From: a virus
DNA: 52,777 nt
Virus record (IMG/VR): IMGVR_UViG_3300036716_000305
Span: 1-52,777 of that record
Reading direction: 5' to 3' (one strand)
This document shows, piece by piece, positions 41,231-48,722 of the stretch (its first letter is position 1; each line of letters opens with the position of its first letter). The translations under genes and the position numbers were made by a program. Under the pieces are notes generated by a model that had not been told where the DNA came from, did not search any database, and saw nothing but the letters and a program-made list of their open reading frames with translations.

Positions 41231-41413
41231 CAACTCATGCTCTAACCCATACAGGCCAGACTGCTTATGTTTCCTTGTATATGAGCCTTTGACTCCAAAT
41301 ACAAAGTCAATATAGGCGGCTATGTGTGCTGAATGACTAGTGCAAGATCTGTACTTATCAAACGCACATTTAGCTTGTTGTAACGCTCTTTCTTCTCTTT
41401 CTCTATGTAACAC
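41228..41413 (-). CDS. Unknown 61-residue protein (GTG start)
   Basis: (GTG)LHREREERALQQAKCAFDK then AAYIDFVFGVKGSYTRKHKQ. A basic, partly helical product. GTG is seven bases after GGAGG in cassette copy 3. The ribosome-site/start sequence GGAGGTGCATTGTG is complementary to the loop of the early terminator (30468-30489). Function unknown. Confidence 0.5.
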   Translation of the reverse strand: MLHREREERALQQAKCAFDKYRSCTSHSAHIAAYIDFVFGVKGSYTRKHKQSGLYGLEHEL

Positions 41414-41486
41414 AATGCACCTCCGTGCTTAAAGTAAACGATAGATACTACTGGGTCTCAGTCCAATAGTATCGACTCTTACTCTA
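41414..41486 (-). repeat. Hairpin cassette family A, copy 3
   Basis: TAGAGTAAGAGTC, an 11-bp stem (GATACTATTGG/CCAGTAGTATC), TATCGTTTACTTTAAGCAC, GGAGGTGC. GCAC-GGAG-GTGC is itself a small hairpin that shows the ribosome site in its loop. Confidence 0.8.
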
Positions 41487-41765
41487 AATATGACCACCAC
41501 GCACACCCTTGCTACCACCAGCAAAACCATACGCACACTCAAGACTATCCCAAGCCTTAACATCCTCAGAGAGGAAGTCAACACAGACAACCCACTCCAT
41601 GAACATCGAAGACCCAACACCACACATAGCCTCAACCATGTGGTAAGCCTCGTCCTCAGTGCCAGCCTCAACAACAATCTCCTGACCAAACTTGTACTTC
41701 CATACAGGGTTAGTTGCATCGCCATAGTTCTCTTCTACCTGTGTAATTGCTTTATATGTGTTCAT
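41484..41765 (-). CDS. Unknown 93-residue protein, first early gene
   Basis: MNTYKAITQVEENYGDATNP, then FGQEIVVEAGTEDEAYHMVE, later FMEWVVCVDFLSEDVKAWDS and a Gly-rich basic end (GFAGGSKGVRGGH). The strand-helix-strand layout is compact. It is the gene nearest the control region and so likely the first transcribed after entry; such genes often counter host functions, but no evidence for that is seen here. Confidence 0.55.
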   Translation of the reverse strand: MNTYKAITQVEENYGDATNPVWKYKFGQEIVVEAGTEDEAYHMVEAMCGVGSSMFMEWVVCVDFLSEDVKAWDSLECAYGFAGGSKGVRGGHI

Positions 41766-41803
41766 TGTATTTCCTTATATTATTATTAAATTATTAGATC
41801 TAT

Positions 41804-41833
41804 TCTCGTCCTACGGGTTATAGAGAATAAATT
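41804..41833 (+). promoter_or_regulatory. Putative promoter for the phage RNA polymerase (rightward copy)
   Basis: Identical over 30 bases to 30552-30581 on the other strand. The core is CCTACGGGTTATAGAGAATA, with T7-like TATAG around the expected start. It points to terminase and the late block about 860 bases downstream. Confidence 0.75.
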
Positions 41834-42024
41834 ATTTTCTTGAGCGCCTTTTAGAGTTACGACCCAGACTCACACAAGGTAGGCGCAATAGGGACGAGCT
41901 GTTAAAAGCTCACACTACCACAATGGGTCACCCAGTATCTATATGTATCTGAGAGATGAATATGTCCATCTTCCTCTGATGCCATAGATACCTATTGAAA
42001 CATTGAGTATGATAAGCTCTTCGT

Positions 42025-42360
42025 GTACTATAAGCTGACCTTTGGGAAGCAAAGACACTGAGTGTACTTAGTGTACTTGAGTGTGCTTGTATGTACAATG
42101 TATGTACAATGTATGTACCATTGAGTACCCTTGGGGTTAAACATACGTACACCACACGCACCATCAGTACACCATGATCCCTACAGTAACTCAGCGAATA
42201 CAGTGTACCTTATGGTGATAATGTACCCACAATGTACCCACAGTACCCATCTGTACCCATCTGTACCTATATGTATCATGCGACCTTTGGGAGCAGTGTG
42301 ATCTTAAAGTACTGTGTGTACCTATAAGCCGCCATCCGTCCTGTTAGTCATCGATCGTAC
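42025..42360. repeat. Dense, helically phased GTAC array
   Basis: GTAC occurs 18 times in 336 bases, against about one or two expected by chance. Most spacings are 9-11, 18-22 or 38-39 bases, that is one, two or four helical turns. Local forms are TATGTACAA (twice) and TGTACCCA (several). Likely a protein-binding array such as an origin or regulator site. Confidence 0.75.
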
Positions 42361-42378
42361 TATATACGACCTCTGGGA
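42037..42378 (-). repeat. Three copies of a CCCARAGGTC motif
   Basis: On the minus strand TTCCCAAAGGTCAGC (42037-42048), CTCCCAAAGGTCGCA (42282-42292) and CTCCCAGAGGTCGTA (42368-42378) are each followed by an A/T-rich TATA-like stretch. They face the early genes and could be early promoters or operators. Confidence 0.5.
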
Positions 42379-42467
42379 GTTAAGGGGGGTGTGGAATCTA
42401 TTCGTCCCCCATCAATTATATAGATAACTCACAAACGACGAAAGGTACCAAACGTCAGAACAGCACC

Positions 42468-42494
42468 AACAATACTAACAATACTAACAATACT
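42468..42494 (+). repeat. Tandem 9-bp repeat, three copies
   Basis: AACAATACT occurs three times in a row, directly before the structured element. A/T-rich direct repeats of this size can serve as DNA-unwinding elements. Confidence 0.8.
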
Positions 42495-42497
42495 AAT

Positions 42498-42657
42498 AGG
42501 TTAAATTAGAAACCATACAGGTCTCTCACAGAGCCCGTTCGCACCCTAACCCAAACTTAGCGGTCTGGTGGATGCAACAGCTGGTTGCGTAAGAACATAC
42601 AGGGAAAGTTAAGATCTTCGGAGACTTAGCAGATTTGTATGGTTCCTAATATAACTT
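42498..42657 (+). ncRNA. Candidate structured RNA element before terminase
   Basis: Two 22-base arms (42498-42519 and 42636-42657) pair with only two mismatches and enclose 116 bases. Inside are smaller helices: GGTCTCT/AGAGCC, GCAAC-AGCTG-GTTGC and GTTAAG...CTTAGC closed by a TCTTCGGA (UUCG-type) loop. The layout suggests a folded RNA in the late leader: regulator, processed small RNA or packaging RNA. No known class is recognised. Confidence 0.55.
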
Positions 42658-42684
42658 AAATTTCTAGAAAGTAAAGGAGGCTAT

Positions 42685-43173
42685 ATGCCTAGAAAACATG
42701 ATAAACCTGATTACAATATTAGTGATAAGATTGCGGATCAGATAAGGGATGCAGTCCACAAAGGATTAGATGGCAACCTTATTGTTAAGAGTGCTAAAAG
42801 GTCTAGAACGCAAGCACAGATTGATAGAGATACAAATCCTACAGAGGATCAAATAAAGAACAGGTGGTCCGAAGGGGTGTCTGGAAATCCTGCGGGAAGA
42901 CCTAAAGGTTCAAAAAATAAAATAACTGGAGTTTTAGAAGCTATTACTAGGGGTGATGGATTAAGCCCTGCTGAAATGATGATGGAGATTGCAAGACGTC
43001 AATTTGCTCAAGAAACTACAGCTGGTGATGCATTGGCACTTAAGGTTATCGTTGAGGCTAATAAGTTTATTGAAACTACTGCGGATACTAAAGCTACACT
43101 TCAAGATGTTAAAGCAATGTCAGACGATGAGATTCGTACAGAAGTATTAAGATTGGTAGGAAACGATAAGTAG
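42685..43173 (+). CDS. Terminase small subunit (putative)
   Basis: This 162-residue protein starts with a basic helical region and carries NPAGRPKGSKNKITGVLEAI (about residues 74-93). The 'sGNPaGRPkGskNK' motif marks DNA-associated proteins next to large terminases. The C-terminal half is helical and acidic. It lies 10 bases before the large terminase gene, as expected for the DNA-recognition partner. AAAGGAGG precedes the ATG. It is the first late gene after the control region. Confidence 0.75.
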   Translation: MPRKHDKPDYNISDKIADQIRDAVHKGLDGNLIVKSAKRSRTQAQIDRDTNPTEDQIKNRWSEGVSGNPAGRPKGSKNKITGVLEAITRGDGLSPAEMMMEIARRQFAQETTAGDALALKVIVEANKFIETTADTKATLQDVKAMSDDEIRTEVLRLVGNDK

Positions 43174-43183
43174 GAGTATTATT

Positions 43184-44818
43184 ATGAAACATGACCCTCA
43201 AGAGTTGTTGCTAGAGATGCAGAGGAGAGAGTCTTGGAAGCTTTACAAGGACGACCCATTAAAGTTTATAAACGAATGTTTGTGGATATATCCTAAAGAC
43301 CCCTCACAGGGTAAGATAAAGCTTACAGTTAATAAGGCACAGGAATTAGTTGTTGCAGAGTTTGTTAGACAGATGAAGGATACTGGTAGGGTGAGAATGA
43401 TTATCGCCAAGTATAGACAGGCAGGATTTAGTACAATATCCTCAGCTCTTATCTTCCACAGGTCTTTATTCTTTGAATCTACTCGGTCTGTTATTATTTC
43501 CTTAGACAAGCCAACAACAGAAAGTATTTTTAGTATGTCACAAACCTTTTGGGAAAACCTTCCTCAGGAATTAAAGCCCATACTCTCTCAAGCTAATAAA
43601 AGAGAGATGAAGTTTGAAGACAACAAGAGTATGTATAGATGTTTTACAGCCGGTGCAGACAATCCCGGACGAGGAACAACTAACACAGCTCTTCTATGTG
43701 ATGAAACAGCGTTCTTCCAGAATGCCGCTAAAGTTATGGCTGGTCTATTCCAGTCAATATCTACAGCAAAAGGAACAATCATTATTATTAATAGCACCTC
43801 TAATGGTGCTCAAGGTGTTTACTACGATCTATGGAATAAGGCTGAGAAAGGGGAAGGACAATTCACCCCATTATTTGTTCCTTGGTATCTTCAAGATGAA
43901 TATACGCTTGAAGTTCCTGACGATTTAGAGATGACTTTAGATGAAAAGAAGTTAAAAGAACAATGGTCCCTTACAGATGGGCAAATTTTCTGGAGACGAA
44001 TAAAAATATCTGAAACATCAACCTCTACATTTAAACAAGAATATCCCTTCACGGCTGAAGAATCCTTCATCCAATCGGGATCAAACGTGTTTGATATGGA
44101 GGCAATTAAGAAGTACATATCAACACCATATGCTTCGCTTAGAGCTTTCAATAGAGAGTACGCTTCGTTCGATGAGAATGAGGACGGTCACCTAAGTGTG
44201 TGGGAGCCACCAGCCAGAGATAGTAAGTACCTAATAGGTGCAGACGTCGCAGGTGGTGTCGGAGGAGACTACAGTGTAGCAGTGGTAATGGACAGCGATA
44301 GAAATATTGTTGCCATGTACAGGAATAATAAGATCGACCCTGTTTACTTCGGTCAAGTTTTATTCTACCTAGGAAGATGGTATCATAACTGTCTTTTGGC
44401 CTGTGAGAGCAACTCAATAGGTCTTGCAACATTACAACAGTTGTTCAGCATGAATTACCCATCGATATACCAGCAAAAGAAAACTGCCAACATAAGGCAA
44501 GCATCTGATGTTACATCTTTAGGTTTTAGAACAACATCTGCTTCAAAGACTCCAATCATATCAAACTTACAATCGCTTATTAAGGATTATGATATAAACA
44601 TCCCGAGTCAAATTATTCTCGACGAGCTTAGAAACTATATACTCGTTGGAGATAATCAAAAAATGACAGCAGCACCCGGACACTATGACGACACAGTTAT
44701 GGCTTTAGCTATATGCTGCGAAGCATGGAGAACACATGGACATGCATTAACAAACCGAGCGTTTTCGTTCGGGGAATCAAATAACTATTCAACCCAGATA
44801 GAAACTAACTGGATTTAA
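43184..44818 (+). CDS. terL: Terminase large subunit (packaging ATPase/nuclease)
   Basis: This 544-residue protein powers DNA packaging. ATPase part: a deviant Walker A KYRQAGFSTIS (76-86) and Walker B LLCDETAFF (170-178). Nuclease part: IGADVAGGVGGDYS with Asp354, ACESNSIG and HYDDTVMALA with Asp502/Asp503, the RNase-H-like metal site. It docks on the portal encoded next. AGGAGTATTATT precedes the ATG. Packaging mode (headful or site-specific) cannot be read from the window. Confidence 0.93.
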   Translation: MKHDPQELLLEMQRRESWKLYKDDPLKFINECLWIYPKDPSQGKIKLTVNKAQELVVAEFVRQMKDTGRVRMIIAKYRQAGFSTISSALIFHRSLFFESTRSVIISLDKPTTESIFSMSQTFWENLPQELKPILSQANKREMKFEDNKSMYRCFTAGADNPGRGTTNTALLCDETAFFQNAAKVMAGLFQSISTAKGTIIIINSTSNGAQGVYYDLWNKAEKGEGQFTPLFVPWYLQDEYTLEVPDDLEMTLDEKKLKEQWSLTDGQIFWRRIKISETSTSTFKQEYPFTAEESFIQSGSNVFDMEAIKKYISTPYASLRAFNREYASFDENEDGHLSVWEPPARDSKYLIGADVAGGVGGDYSVAVVMDSDRNIVAMYRNNKIDPVYFGQVLFYLGRWYHNCLLACESNSIGLATLQQLFSMNYPSIYQQKKTANIRQASDVTSLGFRTTSASKTPIISNLQSLIKDYDINIPSQIILDELRNYILVGDNQKMTAAPGHYDDTVMALAICCEAWRTHGHALTNRAFSFGESNNYSTQIETNWI

Positions 44819-44832
44819 AGGAGCGAGAGAGA

Positions 44833-46986
44833 ATGGATCACTCAAAAATAACCGACGAGGAATTGTTAGCATCAATTGACTCAAAGGTAAGGAATAGTGT
44901 AGGCGGAGCTACGGGGTCATCAGACCTCTCTAAAAAGCGAGAAAGTTCTACATACGAATATACTATGGACCCTAGGGGTGATTTAGCACCACAAGGCGTA
45001 TCAAAAATTGTATCCTCGGATACTGTTGAGATTATCGAGGGGTATACGTCCTTGCTAGTAAAGCTATTACTAGATAACAATAAATTAGCAAATTTTATAC
45101 CTAGGTCTGCGACAGCTAGAGACATCCATGATGCCAAAACAGCATCAGACATAGTTAACTACTGTATCTTTAATAAGAACGATGGTTGGAGAATTATTAA
45201 CACTTGGATCAAATCTTCATTATTATATGGAAACGGAACGGTTAGCTGGATATGGGAAGAGGCAGCAGATTATGAAATAGAAGAGTACGATGAGATTCCT
45301 GAGGCTGTTCTTGACGAACTCCTTGCGGACTCAAACGTTGAGATAGTGGGCGAACTGGAAATCAGCGAAGAAATTAACCCTGAGAACCCTGAGATCGTCT
45401 ATCAGAATGTCCGACTAAGAAGAAAGGTAGATAAGTCTAGAGTGACTTTCGATGCCATTCCTCCTGAGACATTCTTAATCAACAGGTCGGCAACGAGCAT
45501 TCAAAGTGCCTCGTTTATTGGAAAGGTAACTGAGTTGTCTCATTCAGAGATTAGACAAATGTTTCCTGAGTTCAAAAAGGATCTAAGCGAACTAGGCGAA
45601 AACGCAGAATCTTCAAGAGGCAGTCATTGGTCCTCTGAGAAGTTCTCACGTAGAGACGCTACTGGTATTGAAAACCTTGGTTATGAAGAAGAAGACGAGG
45701 AAGCCAATACTATTGTAGAAGTTATCGAGTGCTGGATTAGATCGGACAGAGATGGTGATGGTATTGCTGAATTAAAGCATGTTATCAAAGCTGGTGAAGA
45801 TATCCTTTTAGAAGAAGATGTCTCATACATCCCTGTGGCTGACCTGAACCCTATTGAAGTGCCTCACGAACACTTTGGACTATCTTTATCAGATATGGTC
45901 CGCCCACAAATGCAAGCTACTACAGCTATCATGCGTGGATTCGTTGAGAATGTTTATTATGGTAACTACGGAAGAACATTAGCAGATCCTAATGTTGTTG
46001 ACTTCGCAGCTTTACAGAACCCTGTTCCTAAGCAAATTATCGCTACGAATGGTACACCTGTAAACTCTGTTCAACAACTAAACCCTGAGCCTATCAGCTC
46101 TGGGACACAAGGTATGTTAGAATTCTTACAGTTGCAGAAAGAGCAAGCTACTGGATTAACAAAAGCATCTATGGGTCTTAATGACGCACTATATGTTTCT
46201 GGAAACTCAGCAGAGAAGACAGCACAAGCTCAATCAGCAGCTCAAATTCGTATCGAACATATAGCTAGAAGATTTATGGAGACAGGTCTTAAAGACTTGT
46301 GTAGAGGTCTTCTTAAAGAAATGAAGCAGAATATTAAAGAAGATATGATGTATAAAACCGAAGCCGGTTATGCGTCCATCTCTCCTTTGGATCTGCAAAG
46401 AATACCTTCAAATATGGATTTGGATATTCAAGCCAATCTTGGTGAAAACTCAAACTCTTCCCTGCAACAAAAGCTTGGGAAAGTGGCTGAGCTATTACCT
46501 ATGATGGCACAAGACCCAGAGGCTAGAAAGTATATTTCTCCTCAGGCTGCTATGAACTTAGGAACTCAAATGATTAACTCAATGGGCTTTGACCCGCTGG
46601 ATTACTTCGTTGACCCTGAAGACCAGCAGACAATGGATCTTGTTCAGAAGCAAATCGATCAAGAGGCGCAAGGTGCACAACAGGCTAAAGAGCTTGAGAT
46701 GAAGACCATCACAGCAAACATTAGTTTGGTTAAGGCTGAAGTTGACAATAAGAAGATTGACAACAAGAGGCAATTACTAGAAGCGCAGGATGAATCAAAT
46801 CGTAAGTGGGCTGAGTTGGAGATTAAGGCTGTTCAAGCTGGAACACCTCCAATCAAAACTGTACCACTAGACTTTCCAACTCTTTATACAGACACGGAAG
46901 GTAACGAGAAGAGACAGGCTGAGCATGAGCAAATGAAACAGCAAGCCGCCCAACAGCAGCAAGCTGGTCAAGAGCCACAACAATAA
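44833..46986 (+). CDS. Portal protein
   Basis: This 717-residue protein is the dodecameric head vertex. The N-terminal wing (VEIIEGYTSLLVKLLLDNNK...), DGWRIINTWIKSSLLYGNGT, a central RRKVDKSRVTFDAIPPETFL with NRSATSIQSASFIG, a DRDGDGIAELKHVI segment, then a long helical stem and a Gln-rich C-terminal barrel (KQQAAQQQQAGQEPQQ) match P22-type portals of podoviruses. Size fits P22 gp1. It follows terL by 14 bases. Confidence 0.88.
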   Translation: MDHSKITDEELLASIDSKVRNSVGGATGSSDLSKKRESSTYEYTMDPRGDLAPQGVSKIVSSDTVEIIEGYTSLLVKLLLDNNKLANFIPRSATARDIHDAKTASDIVNYCIFNKNDGWRIINTWIKSSLLYGNGTVSWIWEEAADYEIEEYDEIPEAVLDELLADSNVEIVGELEISEEINPENPEIVYQNVRLRRKVDKSRVTFDAIPPETFLINRSATSIQSASFIGKVTELSHSEIRQMFPEFKKDLSELGENAESSRGSHWSSEKFSRRDATGIENLGYEEEDEEANTIVEVIECWIRSDRDGDGIAELKHVIKAGEDILLEEDVSYIPVADLNPIEVPHEHFGLSLSDMVRPQMQATTAIMRGFVENVYYGNYGRTLADPNVVDFAALQNPVPKQIIATNGTPVNSVQQLNPEPISSGTQGMLEFLQLQKEQATGLTKASMGLNDALYVSGNSAEKTAQAQSAAQIRIEHIARRFMETGLKDLCRGLLKEMKQNIKEDMMYKTEAGYASISPLDLQRIPSNMDLDIQANLGENSNSSLQQKLGKVAELLPMMAQDPEARKYISPQAAMNLGTQMINSMGFDPLDYFVDPEDQQTMDLVQKQIDQEAQGAQQAKELEMKTITANISLVKAEVDNKKIDNKRQLLEAQDESNRKWAELEIKAVQAGTPPIKTVPLDFPTLYTDTEGNEKRQAEHEQMKQQAAQQQQAGQEPQQ

Positions 46987-47010
46987 GTAGTTAAAAGGAG
47001 ACGTTGAGAG

Positions 47011-47328
47011 ATGAACTATAAACGTACTCCCGGACACAAAAGCGTCGAGGGGAAGCCTAAAAAGGTGACCCCTTACGATGACGCCCAAAGGGTTCTGGAG
47101 AAAGGATGGGGTTGTGAAGATTTAAAAGACACAATGACATTCGTATATGAAGACTTGATGAATGATTTATTCAAGGCTTGGATTGAGACTAAACATCACG
47201 AAACCCAAGCAAGAGAATTTATCTATCACCAAGCGGTTTCGCTAGGGGCAGTTCAAGCTAACATAGAGAGAGCAGTTACAGCGAAAACTAATAAAACTCG
47301 TGAGCTAGAAGGAGATGATGATGAGTAG
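47011..47328 (+). CDS. Unknown 105-residue protein between portal and scaffold
   Basis: MNYKRTPGHKSVEGKPKKVT has a basic flexible start, followed by a helical, aromatic middle (DDLKDTMTFVYEDLMNDLFK-like) and an acidic end (TRELEGDDDE). It may be a small head protein. Function unknown. Overlaps the next gene by eight bases. Confidence 0.55.
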   Translation: MNYKRTPGHKSVEGKPKKVTPYDDAQRVLEKGWGCEDLKDTMTFVYEDLMNDLFKAWIETKHHETQAREFIYHQAVSLGAVQANIERAVTAKTNKTRELEGDDDE

Positions 47329-47491
47329 AGAAAGAAAAGCTATTGAGAATTTAGAGTCGATTATTTCGGTAATGATTAATGATATGAGTATTGGCGCATC
47401 CTATGTTAGGACAAATGCGTCTTCATGCTTAGATATGATTAATCTTGTTGATAAAATCCAAGCTAGAATCCCAAAAGATAAAAAGAAATAG
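47321..47491 (+). CDS. Unknown 56-residue helical protein
   Basis: MSRERKAIENLESIISVMIN DMSIGASYVRTNASSCLDMI NLVDK... ending IPKDKKK. It has a ribosome site (GAAGGAGATGATG) and overlaps the previous gene by eight bases. Hydrophobic helices suggest a small structural or membrane-interacting protein. Confidence 0.55.
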   Translation: MSRERKAIENLESIISVMINDMSIGASYVRTNASSCLDMINLVDKIQARIPKDKKK

Positions 47492-47567
47492 AGGTTCTTG
47501 AAGAACCCTTGATGAGAGAAGTGAGAGTTGTTCAAGACTCTCTTTAACAAAAAGGAGAACTTAAATT
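47492..47567 (+). promoter_or_regulatory. Leader with small hairpins before the scaffold gene
   Basis: GGTTC-TTGAA-GAACC (47493-47507) and GAGAGT...ACTCTC (47523-47542) can fold, and TCTTGAA/TTCAAGA can pair alternatively. The scaffold ribosome site AAAGGAG follows. This may be a processing or expression-level signal. Confidence 0.4.
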
Positions 47568-48701
47568 ATGAGTGAAAATTCTACCGGCTCAGCCGATGAT
47601 GCAAACACGAATGATTCAGTATTTGAAGGCGCAATGGATGATGCAATTGATAGTTTATTAGATAAAGCAGTTGAAAGTGGAACACTACAACCAGCTTATG
47701 ATGAACAGGACGAAGCATCTACCCCGAGCGAGGACGAGGACACAGAAGAACTTGAAGGCGAAGAAGAAGACCAAGCTGACGAGGACGCTGAAAATGTTGA
47801 TGAAGATGAAGATGATGCCACCGAAGACGAGGAAGAATCCAAGGATGATGAAGAATCTACCCTTGATGATGAAACTGAGGAAGAGGAAGAAGGCGAGCTA
47901 GATATGGACTTTATGGTTCCCGTTAAAGTTGACGGAGAAGAATCAGAAGTTACATTAGAAGAGCTTGTTAAAGGCTATCAAACTAATCAGAGCCAGACTA
48001 AGAAAGGTCAAGAATTGGCAGAACAGGCCAAGGAACTAAAAGTTGCAAAGGATAAGGCAGATTTGTTTTCGCAAATTAATGTCGAACTTCTTAAACAGCA
48101 AGATGATAGAGATAAGAGCTTACTAAAGAGTCGCAAGGACATTATGGACTTGGTGGCGAAGGGTGAGTATGTAGAAGGCGTTGATGATGACCTAGCTACT
48201 TTGCAATACAAGTACAAGTCCTTAGAGGATGAGTATACTACTCGCAAAGCAGATAGAGACTCAACAGTGTCCAAGATGGAAGAGGCAAACAAAGAGAGAT
48301 ATGAAGAGGTCGTTAAGGAGCGTGTTGAAAATTTCCAAAAGGAAATAAAGAACATCATCCCTGACTGGTCTACTGAGATCGCTCAAGAAAACTACAAGTT
48401 CGCAATTGATCAAGGAATCCCTGAGGGGTTTGTTGCGTCAATTACCGATCCTGAGATTGCCAAATTCATCGATGACTACAGAAGACTAAAATCTTCATCG
48501 TCTAAAGGTGCTGTTAAGAGAAAGAAAGTCCCTGTAAAGAAAGTTCCTAATAAAAAGCCTGTTTCTGATAAAGTTAAACAGAAGAGCAAGACAAGCAAAG
48601 CACGTTCACGAGTCCAAAAAGGAAAAGGCTCCGACAGCGACTTTGCTACAATCAACGATGGAATCTACGATGATATTTTTGATGGGTCTGAACTCTTCTA
48701 G
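47568..48701 (+). CDS. Capsid scaffolding protein
   Basis: This 377-residue protein has an extreme Glu/Asp-rich N-terminal third (about residues 45-125), a coiled helical middle (KGQELAEQAKELKVAKDKAD) and a Lys-rich C-terminus (KRKKVPVKKVPNKKP) that can bind the capsid protein. Composition and place directly before the capsid gene are typical of scaffolds. No protease motif is seen. AAAGGAG precedes the ATG. Confidence 0.82.
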   Translation: MSENSTGSADDANTNDSVFEGAMDDAIDSLLDKAVESGTLQPAYDEQDEASTPSEDEDTEELEGEEEDQADEDAENVDEDEDDATEDEEESKDDEESTLDDETEEEEEGELDMDFMVPVKVDGEESEVTLEELVKGYQTNQSQTKKGQELAEQAKELKVAKDKADLFSQINVELLKQQDDRDKSLLKSRKDIMDLVAKGEYVEGVDDDLATLQYKYKSLEDEYTTRKADRDSTVSKMEEANKERYEEVVKERVENFQKEIKNIIPDWSTEIAQENYKFAIDQGIPEGFVASITDPEIAKFIDDYRRLKSSSSKGAVKRKKVPVKKVPNKKPVSDKVKQKSKTSKARSRVQKGKGSDSDFATINDGIYDDIFDGSELF

Positions 48702-48722
48702 CTATTTATAGGAGAAATTATA

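Larger units (their letters stand above)
41766..42684. other. Non-coding divergent control region
   Basis: About 920 bases without a convincing gene separate leftward early genes from rightward late genes. In order it holds the rightward phage promoter (41804-41833), a small hairpin (41896-41911), TGGG-TCA-CCCA (41924-41934), 18 GTAC sites (42025-42360), three GACCTYTGGGA motifs, a 9-bp triple repeat (42468-42494) and a 160-base structured element (42498-42657). Likely functions are early promoters, an origin and late-gene control. Confidence 0.8.

Noticed and set aside
41924-41934. N4-type hairpin promoter TGGG-TCA-CCCA
   Set aside because: A 3-base loop fits N4 promoters, but the stem is only four bases and no second copy with matching flanks was found, so it is not listed as a promoter.
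42498-42657. Group I intron or known riboswitch
   Set aside because: It is too short for a group I intron, no split gene surrounds it, and I could not match any riboswitch core I know.
41766-42684. Possible genes in the control region
   Set aside because: Open frames there are short, have no ribosome site and cut across the GTAC array and repeats. One runs antisense through the array with low-complexity Ser/Tyr/Thr composition.
47571-47901. Plus-strand Lys/Met-rich frame inside the scaffold gene
   Set aside because: It is the +1 shadow of the Glu/Asp-rich codons of the scaffold protein.
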